From the NCBI GenBank assembly GCA_964036315.1, contig OZ038511.1, positions 7,501-71,500 on the forward strand: a stretch of 64,000 bases of DNA. Direction: 5' to 3'. Source of the stretch: Acanthosepion esculentum. Lineage: Eukaryota; Mollusca; Cephalopoda; Sepiida; Sepiidae. The first letter of the stretch is position 1. The number at the start of each line of letters is the position of its first letter. Both the position numbers and the translations under genes were made by a program. The notes under the pieces are model-generated. The model was not told the DNA's origin, did not search any database, and saw only the letters and a program-made list of their open reading frames with translations. This document shows, in pieces, positions 22,660 to 32,885 of the stretch.

Positions 22660-23330
22660 ACAAGAGCCATTAGCCACTCAAGATAGAAGGTTACAGAGTA
22701 AGAGGCAGTTTATGCAGATAGGGGGATAGATAATGGTTAACCCTGGACTTGAACAGTAGTGATCAGGGAAACATCCTGTTGGAAGTCCATTCCACAGAGC
22801 AGTGGTTTTCAAAAAGGTTTTCAAGTGAAACTTACTCTTCTCATTGATGGAAATACAGATAGAATGAGGATGGTTTTCTACAATGTGAGTGGCATGGCAG
22901 GTCGTAGCCATGAAGGTTAGAACTGGCAGAACTAAGGAATGCAGTTCATCCAATGCAGTTCATCATGGAAGTAGCGATAGAGCAGTGAGCATCTTGTCAC
23001 ATCTCATCTATGAGAGAGGTTGGAGAGTAGAAAATAAGATGTAACCTAAAAGGACTTGGAGACGCTTTTAAACTCTACCAAGACTGGAAAGTGAGGAGTG
23101 GGCATCTCCTGCCCAAATATGACAACAGTACTCCATTTTAGGCCTAACCTGATACTTGTAAACATAGAGGATAGGATAAGAAGTCAGGTATTTATTGGAT
23201 TGGTACCAATCATTTTTCCTGCATCTTTAGCAATGGATCATATATACGAGTTTCACTTGATATTAGGGGTGAGTTTAACGCCCAATAGTTTCTCAATGCA
23301 CTAGGCCTCCCCTAGGGAACATCCATTCAT
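22660..23330 (-). pseudogene. LINE reverse transcriptase C-terminal fragment
   Basis: Minus strand: EKLLGVKLTPNIK, IAKDAGKMIGTNP, VRPKMEYCCHIWAGDAHSSL, and then the 91-codon frame 22953-22678 with MDELHSLVLPV, HATHIVENHPHSICI and ALWNGLPTGCFPDHY. These are the thumb and tail motifs of Jockey/CR1-type LINEs. Palm motifs are absent, consistent with 5' truncation. It lies opposite to the LINE pieces on both sides. Confidence 0.7.
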
Positions 23331-23399
23331 CATGGCTGGTGGTATATTTAGCCCTGTAACATGAATATTGAAAATGTTTCCTAGACTAAAGGATATCTT

Positions 23400-23800
23400 A
23401 AAGCAAATTTTTACTTATTTTCATACAACCAGAATTTAGAGTTTTAGTTTGCAATTAGAAGATACTCTAATTCTTATAGAAGATGCAAATATTATTGGCC
23501 ATTATGAAGCTTACATTGACAAAAATATGTTTAAGATATGAGCATATTGTACTGTGGTCAGATAAGTGGTAAATTAATCTATATGAGAGTATAGTGGTGG
23601 TTTGACCAAAATAAACAGAATTTTGTTTGGAGTTGTATTGTTCTTATTGGACATATGAATTTGTATATTAAATTGTTTTTTTATAGTCTTTTTTTCAGAT
23701 AAGTTATGAATGATAAGATTCAGTTTTTTAATTCTTGTTACAATATTGATGATGACAAGAGGTGTCACCAATAGCATCTAGGTATTCATAGTTTAGATAA
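23400..23800. other. no recognisable feature
   Basis: AT-rich spacer between two LINE fragments. The frame at 23574-23777 on the minus strand has no family motif. Confidence 0.4.
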
Positions 23801-23814
23801 GACCAATCTTGAAC

Positions 23815-24450
23815 AAAAATAAAATCATCATCATCTACCAAGTATTCAAAGAAATAGGATTGAAGATAAACCTTTCCAAAACAAAAACTACGATTTGGAA
23901 TTGAAATGTAATCAGTGATGGCACCTACACTGAATCCATCATAAAAATTAAAACATCCTCTATCAAGTGTTCTAAGAAATAGAATTCAAACCTTTCCAAA
24001 ACAGAAACTATGGTCTAGAAATGGAATGAAAGCAGTTATGACATCAACCCAGAACCCATCATAAAAAATTCAGAATATGGGTTAAATACTAAACATTTCA
24101 AATATCTCAGTGTATGGATTGGTTATAACAAATAGTATAGGTGATAAGGAAACTGAACATTAACATGCTGTGCTAGGGGTAAATTCTCCCAACACCACCA
24201 ATTGCCATAAAACCAAAACATTAACCTAAAATATCATCAGATTGATACTTTTATATGGATGTCATGCATGGCACTAATTTCAATAAGAAATATCTAAACT
24301 GTCAGTTATATACAAGAGATTCTCTCAGATCAATAGTTAAAAATAGTTTTGAACAAATAAATCCTGTAACTCTTAGTGAGTACCACTCTTCTTCAAACCT
24401 TGTAAACTGGCACTAAAGAATCACAAAGAACTATGCCAAATAAATAGAAA
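23815..24450 (+). pseudogene. LINE RT C-terminal fragment with internal duplication
   Basis: It reads YQVFKEIGLKINLSKTKTTI, GTYTESIIKIK, KHFKYLSVWIG and IRLILLYGCHAWH in different frames: the end of the RT domain and the LLYG segment after it. A segment of about 115 bp is present twice (23836-23950 and 23962-24075, both with cctttccaaaacaRaaacta). Many stops are present. Confidence 0.6.
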
Positions 24451-24489
24451 CCACTTTTAACAGCAACAATTAAAATGTATAACATGTAA

Positions 24490-24599
24490 CTCACTGAGAA
24501 AATAATTATATAAATCATAGTGCTCTAGACTACTTTCAACAAAAGGTTAGCAAAGTAGTCTAGAGCATCTTGATTCATATAATTATTTTCTCATTGAGA
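24490..24599. repeat. near-perfect 110-bp palindrome
   Basis: The left arm (ctcactgagaaaataattat through ctctagactacttt) is repeated inverted on the right (aaagtagtctagagc through ataattattttctcattgag), with a spacer of about 16 bp. Arms of about 46 bp differ at few positions. No terminal repeat or frame is associated. Confidence 0.85.
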
Positions 24600-25890
24600 G
24601 AGCAATAACAGTGAAATTGAGAAACCTATTTTCCTGAAAAATTCTACTAAGAGAAAAATTTTATGAATTTCAACTGAAACTCTCACCAGCTGCTTGATCA
24701 ATGAATGTTGAATGCTTCATTATAAAGAAACAGTTAATCTCACTATGACCATAATAGATAATTATTTGGGTGTATTTGTTAAAATTGACTGCAGACATAT
24801 TCCTGTGGAATATAATCTTAAAATTTAATGTATTATTCTTATTGTGTGGATTATTTTGATTAATTTTATTTAGAGCAATTTTTGTTTGTTGACAATATAG
24901 TAAGAAAAACTTATTTTAAATAAGGGTTTCTTTGAACCAAATTCTTTCAGAAATAATATTTGAATTGATAACATTAGTTGAGTTCTGTTTAGAAATGTTT
25001 TTATTACAGCAATTTCATATGTGTGAGGATGGTCATTATCAAAATAAAGTAAGAATTTGATCTTTGGAGTTTTTTTTAATACAAAGTAGTAGTGAAATTG
25101 TAGCTATTTGAATCAATTAAAATGTCTGGGACAGGAAGTCAATTGTTTACTTTAAGTGCATAAGTAAAATTGAGAACAGAATTATTTTCAAATGTTTATT
25201 TTACATTTTTTATTTTGTTTCAGTTTTGAACTAATATAATCTCTGTATCTTATGTATAAAATGTGTTTGACTTGACTTTTAGAAAAATCTTTTCAGTGTG
25301 ACAGATCAGAACAAGTTAAGATTACCATTATGCTATCAGCCTTTACATAAATGTTGCCAAGGTGATCATAAAAGGAAATTTGGCTAGTATAAATTAAATA
25401 CAAATGCTAAGAAGTTTAATTTTAGGTAGAGCTCACAAAGGATGTTTATAAGTATGCTATAATGTAATAAGAGACTCTCAGTTGGTTGCACTGGTGCTGT
25501 AAGTAGCAAGAGTTATGTCTGCTTCCATTCTACTTACAGTAGGTAGTGCTGACTATTTACATATGAACGATCCTGGGCAGGTATAAGCCAGTAGTCAGCA
25601 TGGGTTTGGAACTGGGAGAGCTATATAAGACCATTTTTTTCTCAGTTGAGAGATGTGCTCTCAATGTGCAGACATGTGGAAAGACAAACACATGTAATAA
25701 TATATCAATAATTTCTTTAACCTATTAATGTCTACCATCTCAAAAGTGTGATGATGGGCATTAAGACATAAGTAGGAACCTATAATTAATATAAGCCTCT
25801 AATTAAAACTAGATTTTTTATAAACCATTAATTTTTTTTTTTTTACTTGGTTGAACTAGTTCGGAGATTCCCGAGTATCATGCCAACCAT
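24600..25890. other. no recognisable gene
   Basis: AT-rich spacer. I see no transposon or coding motif. Confidence 0.5.
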
Positions 25891-25904
25891 CATGGTACTG
25901 CATT

Positions 25905-26465
25905 AAGGTCAGAAGGCCATTAGGATGGCATTCTGTGTTATAACATCACTAGTCAATGTAGGTGGTCCTGAAGAGCACATTCTATATTCACACAAGATTG
26001 TAAAAATATCAGGGATGGGCCCATAGAGCTGTGATTTAGTCAGATGTTGTTGCCAAGGGATGTTAAGTATAGCTCTCAGCATACAAGTGTAGGTTGTACT
26101 AAGCTTAGACTCTTTGGTTTTAGTTAATGTCCAAGTAGTGGCACCATACATTAACTCCACATCTTCAGTGGCTTGAAAGAAACTCTGCTTGAAGTTGTTT
26201 GGTAGATCAGATTTCCAGATTACATCCATTTTATTCAAAGCGAACCAGGCTCTAGCTATACAAATTTTCACATCCTTTTCAGAATTTATTTTGCTTCTTA
26301 GGCATGTAAAAGATTTGACAGATTTTATTAATTCATCTGAGACAGTTTGTATTGAGAATTCTAAAAAAGTAAGGCACCTGTAGGTTCTTCGCCCTGATAG
26401 CATCAATAATCTGCTGAACAGTCAGGATTTGTCCAATGGTTGATCTGTTTTTTCAAAAGCCATTA
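25905..26465 (-). pseudogene. LINE RT fragment with internal deletion
   Basis: Minus strand: RSTIGQILTVQQIIDAIRAK at about 26445-26385 (RT fingers/palm start), then directly the C-terminal part in a 165-codon frame: VKSFTCLRSKINSEKDVKIC, ALNKMDVIWKSDLPNNFKQS, DVELMYGATTWTLT and YTCMLRAILNIPWQQHLTKS. All of the palm between them, with YADD, is missing. It is a different LINE family from E1/E2. Confidence 0.75.
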
Positions 26466-26589
26466 CCAGCATTTTATTTTGATTTTTATAATTATTACCA
26501 GAATTTGTGATGGTCATTAAATATATGTCTTTAAGACTTTTAGATGGAGATCTAAATGAGCCTTCTTCAGTACCAAGAAAATGCCTTGC

Positions 26590-26940
26590 TTATGGGACCA
26601 GGCACATTGATAATTATTCAACAAATGCTCAGCCCTCACCAACTCAGATGTATTGACAAACTGATGTAAATTATCCTAATTTCCTTTCTGAATATTGACT
26701 GGCATATGCTGATTAATTCTTAATTGTAACCTCTGACCTGTTGTACCTATATAGTCAGCATCACACTGACATTTAAAATTGTAATTTAAAAAACTAATAT
26801 GGTGAGGAGGTGGAATATCTTTTCAGATTGGTTGAATGTAAAACATTAAAACAAAAATATAATACAAATGTAAAATATGTTGATTTGCTTAAACCTTGTA
26901 CGGATATCACCAATTTATGACATATACAAATAGAAAGTAC
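26590..26940 (-). pseudogene. Penelope-like element, GIY-YIG endonuclease fragment
   Basis: The minus-strand frame at about 26785-26680 reads YNFKCQCDADYIGTTGQRLQ and then LRINQHMPVNI before a stop. A following frame reads SELVRAEHLLNNYQCAW and later HLKVLKTYI. CxxDYIGTTGQRLQxRINQH is the GIY-YIG core of Penelope-like elements. It probably completes the RT at 29965-30330, with LINE E1 inserted between them. Confidence 0.7.
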
Positions 26941-27196
26941 ATTTCTTGAGGCCAATTTACTTCTTTACATGCCATGTCCCTTCAGGACAAGCAATCATGG
27001 CTCACCAAAAATTCCTGTCCTTTGTAGCTCTTAATAAATCTTTTTGTTATTTCTCCTAAATCCTGTTCTGCCATCCATTTACTCAAGCTAAGTATGTTTT
27101 GTTTTGTTTTCCTCTGTCCCTCTTACCTTCAATCAGTCATGTGAGTATCAGATTTTCCAAGCTCTCTTTCCTCATTATGTGCCCTAGGAATTTCAA

Positions 27197-28415
27197 CTAT
27201 CTCTTCCAGATGCTAAGAATAAATTTCCTTTTTGCTTCTATTTTCTCTAAAAATTTGTTGCTCACATGTTCAGTCAATGGTATACTCAGCAACCTTCTAT
27301 AGAACCACATTTCTGTTGCTTTAAGTCTCTTAATCTTTGAGGAGATTGTCCAGTATTCACTGCCATATAGGAGGACAGATGCCGTATTACAGTTCAGTAG
27401 TCTTGTCTTTGTTTCTAACAAAGATTTTTTTGTTTCTCAATACACTTTTTAGCTTTTGGAATGCATCTTTGGCTATCCCAATGCACCTTCAGATTTCAAT
27501 GTCACACATTCCATCCTCTGTTAAAACACTTTAGAGATATTTCATTTCTTGTACTTGTTTGATTTGTTATCTCGGATTTGTATTTTAGGCTCAGCTTTTT
27601 GCTAACCACCATCTTTTTACAGTTGATGTTTAACCCTTTCTTCTTGCTTTCTTTCACTATCTTCTGTAGAAGATTTTGTAGTTTTCTTTCTGTGTCTACT
27701 ATCAACACAGTGTCAGCTGCATGTTATGTTGTTATATCATGTTGTTATGATTGTGGTTGCCAATAATGAATCCTGGTAGGATTTCTAATTCTCTCAGAAT
27801 CGCTTCACTGAATAGGTTGAATAAGTGCTGTGAGAAGACACATCCTTGTCTTACACCTCTTTCTAGTTTCGTATATCTGCTGAACCCATTTTCTATCCAT
27901 ATGCAGGTGGTTTGCTGCCAGTATAGTTTCTTCATTATTCTAATATCCTTCTCAAATATGTCAAGGTTACTGAGGAGAAGTTCCATAGATCTTTGTGACA
28001 TACTTTATTGAATGCCTTTGCGTAATCTTTAAAACACAGGTACATGTCCTTCTGCATCTGAGCATAGATGTTGTGTTCCTTCTTCCAGTGTCTTTGACTA
28101 GCCCACATTATTCTTATCCTATTTCTTGTCTGATTCTGCTGCATGCTCTATTCATTAGAATTCGGATGATAAGTTTTGTTATATGGCTCATTACACTGAT
28201 TGTCCAATTGAGTTCACATTCATTTGCACCATAGGCAGTGCTATGAAAATAGATCTACTTAGGTCCTCCGGTATATCACCACTGTTGTAGACTACAATTA
28301 TTATTTCTGTAATCTTGTCTATGCCAAAATCATCTAAGCCTGCCAGCATCTTTATTACAATTCCATCTGGTCCTGCCGCTTTGTTTCTGTTCAATTTGGC
28401 CAGTGCATATTTCAC
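27197..28415 (-). pseudogene. LINE E1 reverse transcriptase and C-terminal part
   Basis: Minus-strand frames: AKLNRNKAAGPDGIVIKMLA; YLCFKDYAKAFNKVCHKDLW (first catalytic Asp kept, second half altered); YTKLERGVRQGCVFSQHLFN; TERKLQNLLQKIV; LLYGSEYWTISSK. The YADD box reads HAAD at 27722-27711, so the Tyr and the first catalytic Asp are lost. At least five frame changes occur. Relatives use this enzyme for target-primed reverse transcription. Confidence 0.8.
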
Positions 28416-28699
28416 TTCAGATTTTAATATATTTCCGATTCATTGATATTTCTTAATATTGTCAGTTTTTCTCTTTTGTCATGGAAGAGTTCTCCAATAT
28501 ATTCTTTCCATCTCTGAAGTATTTTTTCATTCTTTAATATTAGCATTCTGTCCTTGGATTTTATGCTTCCTGTTGATAAGCATGTCTTTTGTCCTGTCAA
28601 TTCTTTTATTTTTTATTTGTATCTGCTTTATCTGTGATACTCATTCTATTTCTGTACATTTTTCATTGAGTCATTCCTTTTTAGCCTGCCTGCATTTGT

Positions 28700-29660
28700 T
28701 CCTTATTTGTTTGCGCATTATCCTATATTCTGTTCCATGTCTTGGCATTGTTTTTGTCTCCTTTTCATCATGTCGAGAATCTCATCAGTCATCCATTCAT
28801 TTTTTTCGTTGTCTATTTTCTTTTGATATGACCTCAATTGCTGACATTACTAAAGCTTTTCTTAATGTGTCCCACTTTGAGTTTCTGTTTCCATGTTGTT
28901 TCTCATATCTACTTTCCACACTCTCTCTATATATATCTCATTTAAATTCAGGTTGTTCAAGAGTCTGTAGTATTGCAATTTGGGTGCTACCTTAGAGTGA
29001 AACTATGAAAATTGAAGCAGTCTAAGCTTGCATACCACTGGAAAGTGATTGCGTCCACAGTCAGCACTTGAATATATTTTGCAATGTAAAAATTGCATTC
29101 CCAACTCTCTTGATAATTATGGAATTGAATTGGTTTTTTGTTTCACCATGTACATATATATCTTGGGTGTTTTTGAAGCCAGGTGTTGGTCATTCGCCAT
29201 GCACCATCAATCCCATTTTTCTCTGCGTTCATTACAGGTTTCTAGTTTGAAATATGCCAACTATTTCACCCTCCCGCTCATTGCTTACTTTGGCATTCAG
29301 TTACATTGAACCATGAAAGAGTAAAACATTTCAATTTCTTTGTGTTGTTGGTGCATACACAACTATGTTGAAAGGCTTTCCTTTCAGTTTAATGACAAGA
29401 ATTCATTCAGATAGTTTACAGTATCCGAGAACACATTTCTTCATGTCTTGGTCTAGTATCAATCCTATGCTGCTTTTGTTTTTCTCTCAATCTGTGTATA
29501 TGATCCTGTTTTTGTAACTGACAAAATCTCCATTGTTTGCCCACCTTGTTTCACATACTCCTAAAATACTGCCATTTAACCTGCTCATTTCCTGTTTAAC
29601 ATTTCTTAACTGGCCATAGTGGTTTAATGTTCTAACAATTCTACATCCTGAGAATTATAT
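28700..29660 (-). pseudogene. LINE E1 endonuclease and linker remnant
   Basis: Minus strand near 29630-29530: LNHYGQLRNVKQEMSRLNGS, then ILGVCETRWANNGDFVSY and IGLILDQDMKKCVLGY. These match E2 (LDNVKQEMNRLKINILGIYE) and the metal-binding Glu of apurinic-type endonucleases (CET). Later parts are eroded; the MGDLNAKVG-type motif is not readable. The long plus-strand frame at 28459-28995 is a shadow of this region. Confidence 0.65.
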
Positions 29661-29964
29661 TTTGTTTGATGTGAACTATTGCTGGATGAGGTCAGGTGAC
29701 ACCAGTTGCTCATGTCTTCCCTGATCAGGTAAGGATCAATTCCAAGGAGTTTGGCTCCTTTTGTGCCATTTATGCTAACAGTCACTGTATGATGGTCAGG
29801 TGACACTTGTTGAAGATGTTGCTCCTTACCAAGCAAGGAGTTAATTCCAGTAAAATTAACCCCCTTCATACCACTAGCTTTCATATTTTGCTTGATAAAT
29901 GGCATGATATTTTTTGGGATTAATAGGGGAGTGGCTTCCCATTGCCTTCAGGTTTTATAAATTG

Positions 29965-30330
29965 CAACATTTTACCATCAATGCTAAATTCCACAATATC
30001 AAGAGGGTATCCATTTTTATCTAAAACTTTCTTAATAAATTATTCTCTGAATTTAATTTTGTTGTTTAGCAGATTAATTGGGCACAATGGGACATCTTAA
30101 TGAAGCTTATCTTTCACTGTCTTGGACTGAAAGAATCCCAATGGTTATATTAACTAATGAAGAATAGTTTACAGATGCAAGAAATGGTTTGTATATCAAA
30201 ACATCCCAAAAGAATGGAACACTATTGTTCTCCTTTTCACAATTGTAAAGTTGGATGTAATTTAGTTAGTGCTTAATAAAATACACCAGCCTCGACATCA
30301 TTATTGAACACACAGAAAGTGTGAAAATAC
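29965..30330 (-). pseudogene. Penelope-like element, RT C-terminal fragment
   Basis: Minus strand, several frames: LTKLHPTLQL, then NNSVPFFWDVLIYKPFLAS (PLE relatives read LPFLDVLI here), then INLLNNKIKFRE and VLDKNGYPLDIVEF. This is the thumb end of PLE reverse transcriptase. It stops at the 5' end of LINE E1, and the GIY-YIG part resumes at 26940 on the far side. Confidence 0.55.
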
Positions 30331-30569
30331 TGAGAATAACAGTTGGATCTTTCAATACAAGTAAATCTTGCTTGTATGTTATCAGCCTTTCATTCACTGA
30401 GCAAATTTTTTTCAGTTCTTGATCGAGTGCTGACAAGAGAGGAATGAAAATAGATTTTTTTATTTTTCTTTCTCATTCATTTTTTGCTTTCCAATTTACC
30501 TCTTTATGGTAATAATAAACATTTTTTTACTTCTTTCCTGCTGTTTGATTTAAATGTCTGTTTTTATTG

Positions 30570-30571
<2 letters not shown>

Positions 30572-30618
<47 letters not shown>
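30572..30618. repeat. (TA)n microsatellite
   Basis: About 23 TA units. Shortly after it, at 30635-30658, lies a small perfect hairpin, CTGAGTTT/AAACTCAG with an 8-base loop. Confidence 0.95.
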
Positions 30619-30622
<4 letters not shown>

Positions 30623-30789
30623 GCTCATCCCCATCTGAGTTTTATGCATGAAACTCAGAGCTGCACCAAGCTATATTTATAACACCAAATGGCAAGGAAC
30701 AAATATATATTATTAGTATAAATTTTAGCTGTTATTTTACATCAAGTAGTTTTATTACCACTAGCACTATCAATGTCTATATATATATA

Positions 30790-31800
30790 TTGTTGGAATT
30801 TAATTTGAGAACAATATTTTACAAGTTCACATTCTCACTATTTATTTCTGTCCTCACTGCAACCTCTTTTTACTTTCAAAACCGGCTCCCAAGGCCTTGA
30901 TTCTTATCAGAGATATGAATATATCTTCTGACTAACAAGAGAGCTGGAAAATATAAATGGAATTCCACCACCATTATTCTTTCCATGGTGCCATAAAGTC
31001 TGGGGGAAACCTCACAGCTTGTTCACTCAAACCTGTTTTCAGTACCTTCAAAACCAGCTCCCAGGGCCCTGATTCTTATCAGAGATAAGAATATATTTTC
31101 TGACCAATGAAGGGGCCAGAAAATTTGTTCAACAATTTTGGAGGGAAAATTCTTCAGAGACTACCAAATCTCCATAAATTTGGAGAATTTTTGCCTATTT
31201 GGCAGTGAGAATTTAGCCCATCATCTGTGAGGTCGACATTAGGGAGCTAGAGTCAACTTCAAAACCACTTTCAACCAAAGAAGAACTACCTACTAAAGGG
31301 CTGTCAAGAACGAACGTCGGTCAACAATTCAAGACCAATTCAAAGCTGCATCCCTTTACCACTCCTTCTGACGAGCCCACTGGACTTCTGTCGTCGACCT
31401 ATGAACTCATTCAACTGCAAGATTCCTATATCTACCAACAATTTTCCTACTCTACAAGAACTGTGAGTGTTTCTATCTGAACCTTAACAAAATTCTAATC
31501 ACTTAAAGAACTCTTTAGGTGCTACGAGAAATATTTTGAGAAAGCCTTTTTTAAGTTAAAAACATTTTCTCTTTTCCCTTTCTTTCTCTCCTAATTGTCC
31601 TTTTATCCCTTTACCTTTTTTTTCTGTATATGTAAATAAACACTTTCTTTTATTGTTACTCACTGAGCAGGAGTTTTTTCTTTATTCGTCCATGGCTAAA
31701 AGAGAGAGTTTGTCTGCTCTAATCTTGCTGTTTTTTACTTGCATTTTGTCGCAATATTTTAAACCTCAATCCAATTTTTAACCTCAACCCTTTGATGCGG
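30790..31800. repeat. LTR-like block with internal direct repeat
   Basis: It has a 77-82-bp direct repeat at 30875-30956 and 31047-31123 (ttcaaaaccRgctcccaRgg; gattcttatcagagata), a CT-rich region, and aaataaacactttcttttat near 31633, which could be a polyadenylation signal. This arrangement resembles a solo LTR, but I could not define both ends or a target duplication. Confidence 0.3.
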
Positions 31801-31825
31801 GAAAGCCGGGACAAATCTTCTAGCA

Positions 31826-31866
31826 ATATATATATATATATATATATAGTGAGAGAGAGAGAGAGA
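31826..31866. repeat. (TA)n followed by (GA)n microsatellite
   Basis: Compound run of TA units and then GAGAGA. It gives a spurious IYIYIY frame. Confidence 0.9.
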
Positions 31867-31899
31867 TACAAATTATATTGTCATCAGGTCATAATTATT

Positions 31900-32330
31900 T
31901 TTTATTATCTTTGGAGCAAATGGTTTATATCTATAAGTAAATCGTATGAGAATCTTTTTGCCTTCCACATTATTATTGCTACATCTGGTTTGGTGCTTCT
32001 GCTATGTATCAAGAGAATCTGCAATGTTTTCAGTCCTGACAACTTGGTTTAAGTTACTTTCCTATCACTGCAACATAGTTTCGCTGTGCCTTTTCTATAA
32101 ATACTTTCATGGTAATTGTTCTGATAATCTTTCCTCTTTGGTACCTCAGCTTCATGAATTTATGTACAGTACTAGATTGTCAGCTAGGTCTCATCATTTT
32201 AATGTTGAAATTACTCATTATAAGCATAAGTCCTATTCTAAAATGGTTTCTTCTTTCCCATTTCTTGCTTGTGAACGCTCTTCTGGTGTCTTGCGTTCCT
32301 ACCATTTAGAATTTTCAAAAGTTTAAATGC
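31900..32330 (+). pseudogene. LINE RT C-terminal fragment
   Basis: The plus-strand frame reads SLCLFYKYFHGNCSDNLSSL, ARSHHFNVEITHYKHKSYSK and ACERSSGVLRSYHLEF. This is the same tail domain as at 22660-23330 (FYxYFHGxCSxEL...) from a Jockey/CR1-type LINE, with 5' truncation. No catalytic part is present. Confidence 0.65.
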
Positions 32331-32608
32331 AACATCAATCATCATCTTCTGTCTGCTTTTCTTTTAATATCATAATGTTTTTTTAGTTTCTTTCACTTTC
32401 TATAACCTCTTGTAGCTTTGCTGCTTTCCTTGGGGATGAAATAATTAAAAGAAAGAAAATTACACAATTAGGAAAAACAATATCCATAAAATTTCAAAAT
32501 TTCCAGTGTAAATACAAATCTAAAAATCAAGTTTTACCAATACAAATCCAAAAATCTAGAGTTAGACTTCATTTCATCTTTAAATGAGGTATTGTAATTA
32601 TTTACACT

Positions 32609-32877
32609 ATTTACATTGTTCAGACTGTTGTCTTCATTTTTGTTTCCATATTCATGTTTCGACTGTTGTACTCTCTGGCCTTCTTCAAGTGATTGGAATT
32701 TTGAACTAAACTCTTTATTTCATCCACTAGAGTAGAACTCGAAGAGTCTACTCTGGTGGATGAAATAAAGGATTCAGTTTGAAATTCCAATCACCTGAAG
32801 AAGGCCTGAGCATACAACAGTCAAAAGGTTGTGAATATGGCAACAAAAATTAGGATAACAGTCCAAACAATGTAAAT
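32609..32877. repeat. 270-bp foldback of two hammerhead-like tails (S3)
   Basis: Arms of about 128 bp (32609-32736 and 32747-32877) are inverted around a 10-bp spacer. Each arm contains gaaattccaatcacctgaag-like sequence, then aggcc, then caacagtc and a GAAA-like tail: the same module as in S1 and S2 but without the tRNA-like head. The left arm keeps GTCGAAAC; the right arm has GTCAAAA. Confidence 0.75.
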
Positions 32878-32885
32878 GGTTTTAT

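Larger units (their letters stand above)
26950..29962 (-). mobile_element. LINE E1, 5'-truncated, nested in a Penelope-like element
   Basis: Minus strand: partial leader (29962 to about 29660), endonuclease remnant, linker, RT and C-terminal tail. The leader and protein segments match LINE E2 at 35945-39010. E1 lacks the first 110 or more bp of the E2 leader, which is typical of 5'-truncated LINE insertion. It extends about 100 codons beyond the E2 C terminus, ending near 26950 with a degraded WMAEQ...ATKDRNFW-type segment. Confidence 0.78.

Noticed and set aside
28459..28995. 178-codon plus-strand frame with membrane-like composition
   Set aside because: It lies opposite the LINE E1 linker and RT start. 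The hydrophobic look comes from reading an A-rich coding strand in reverse.
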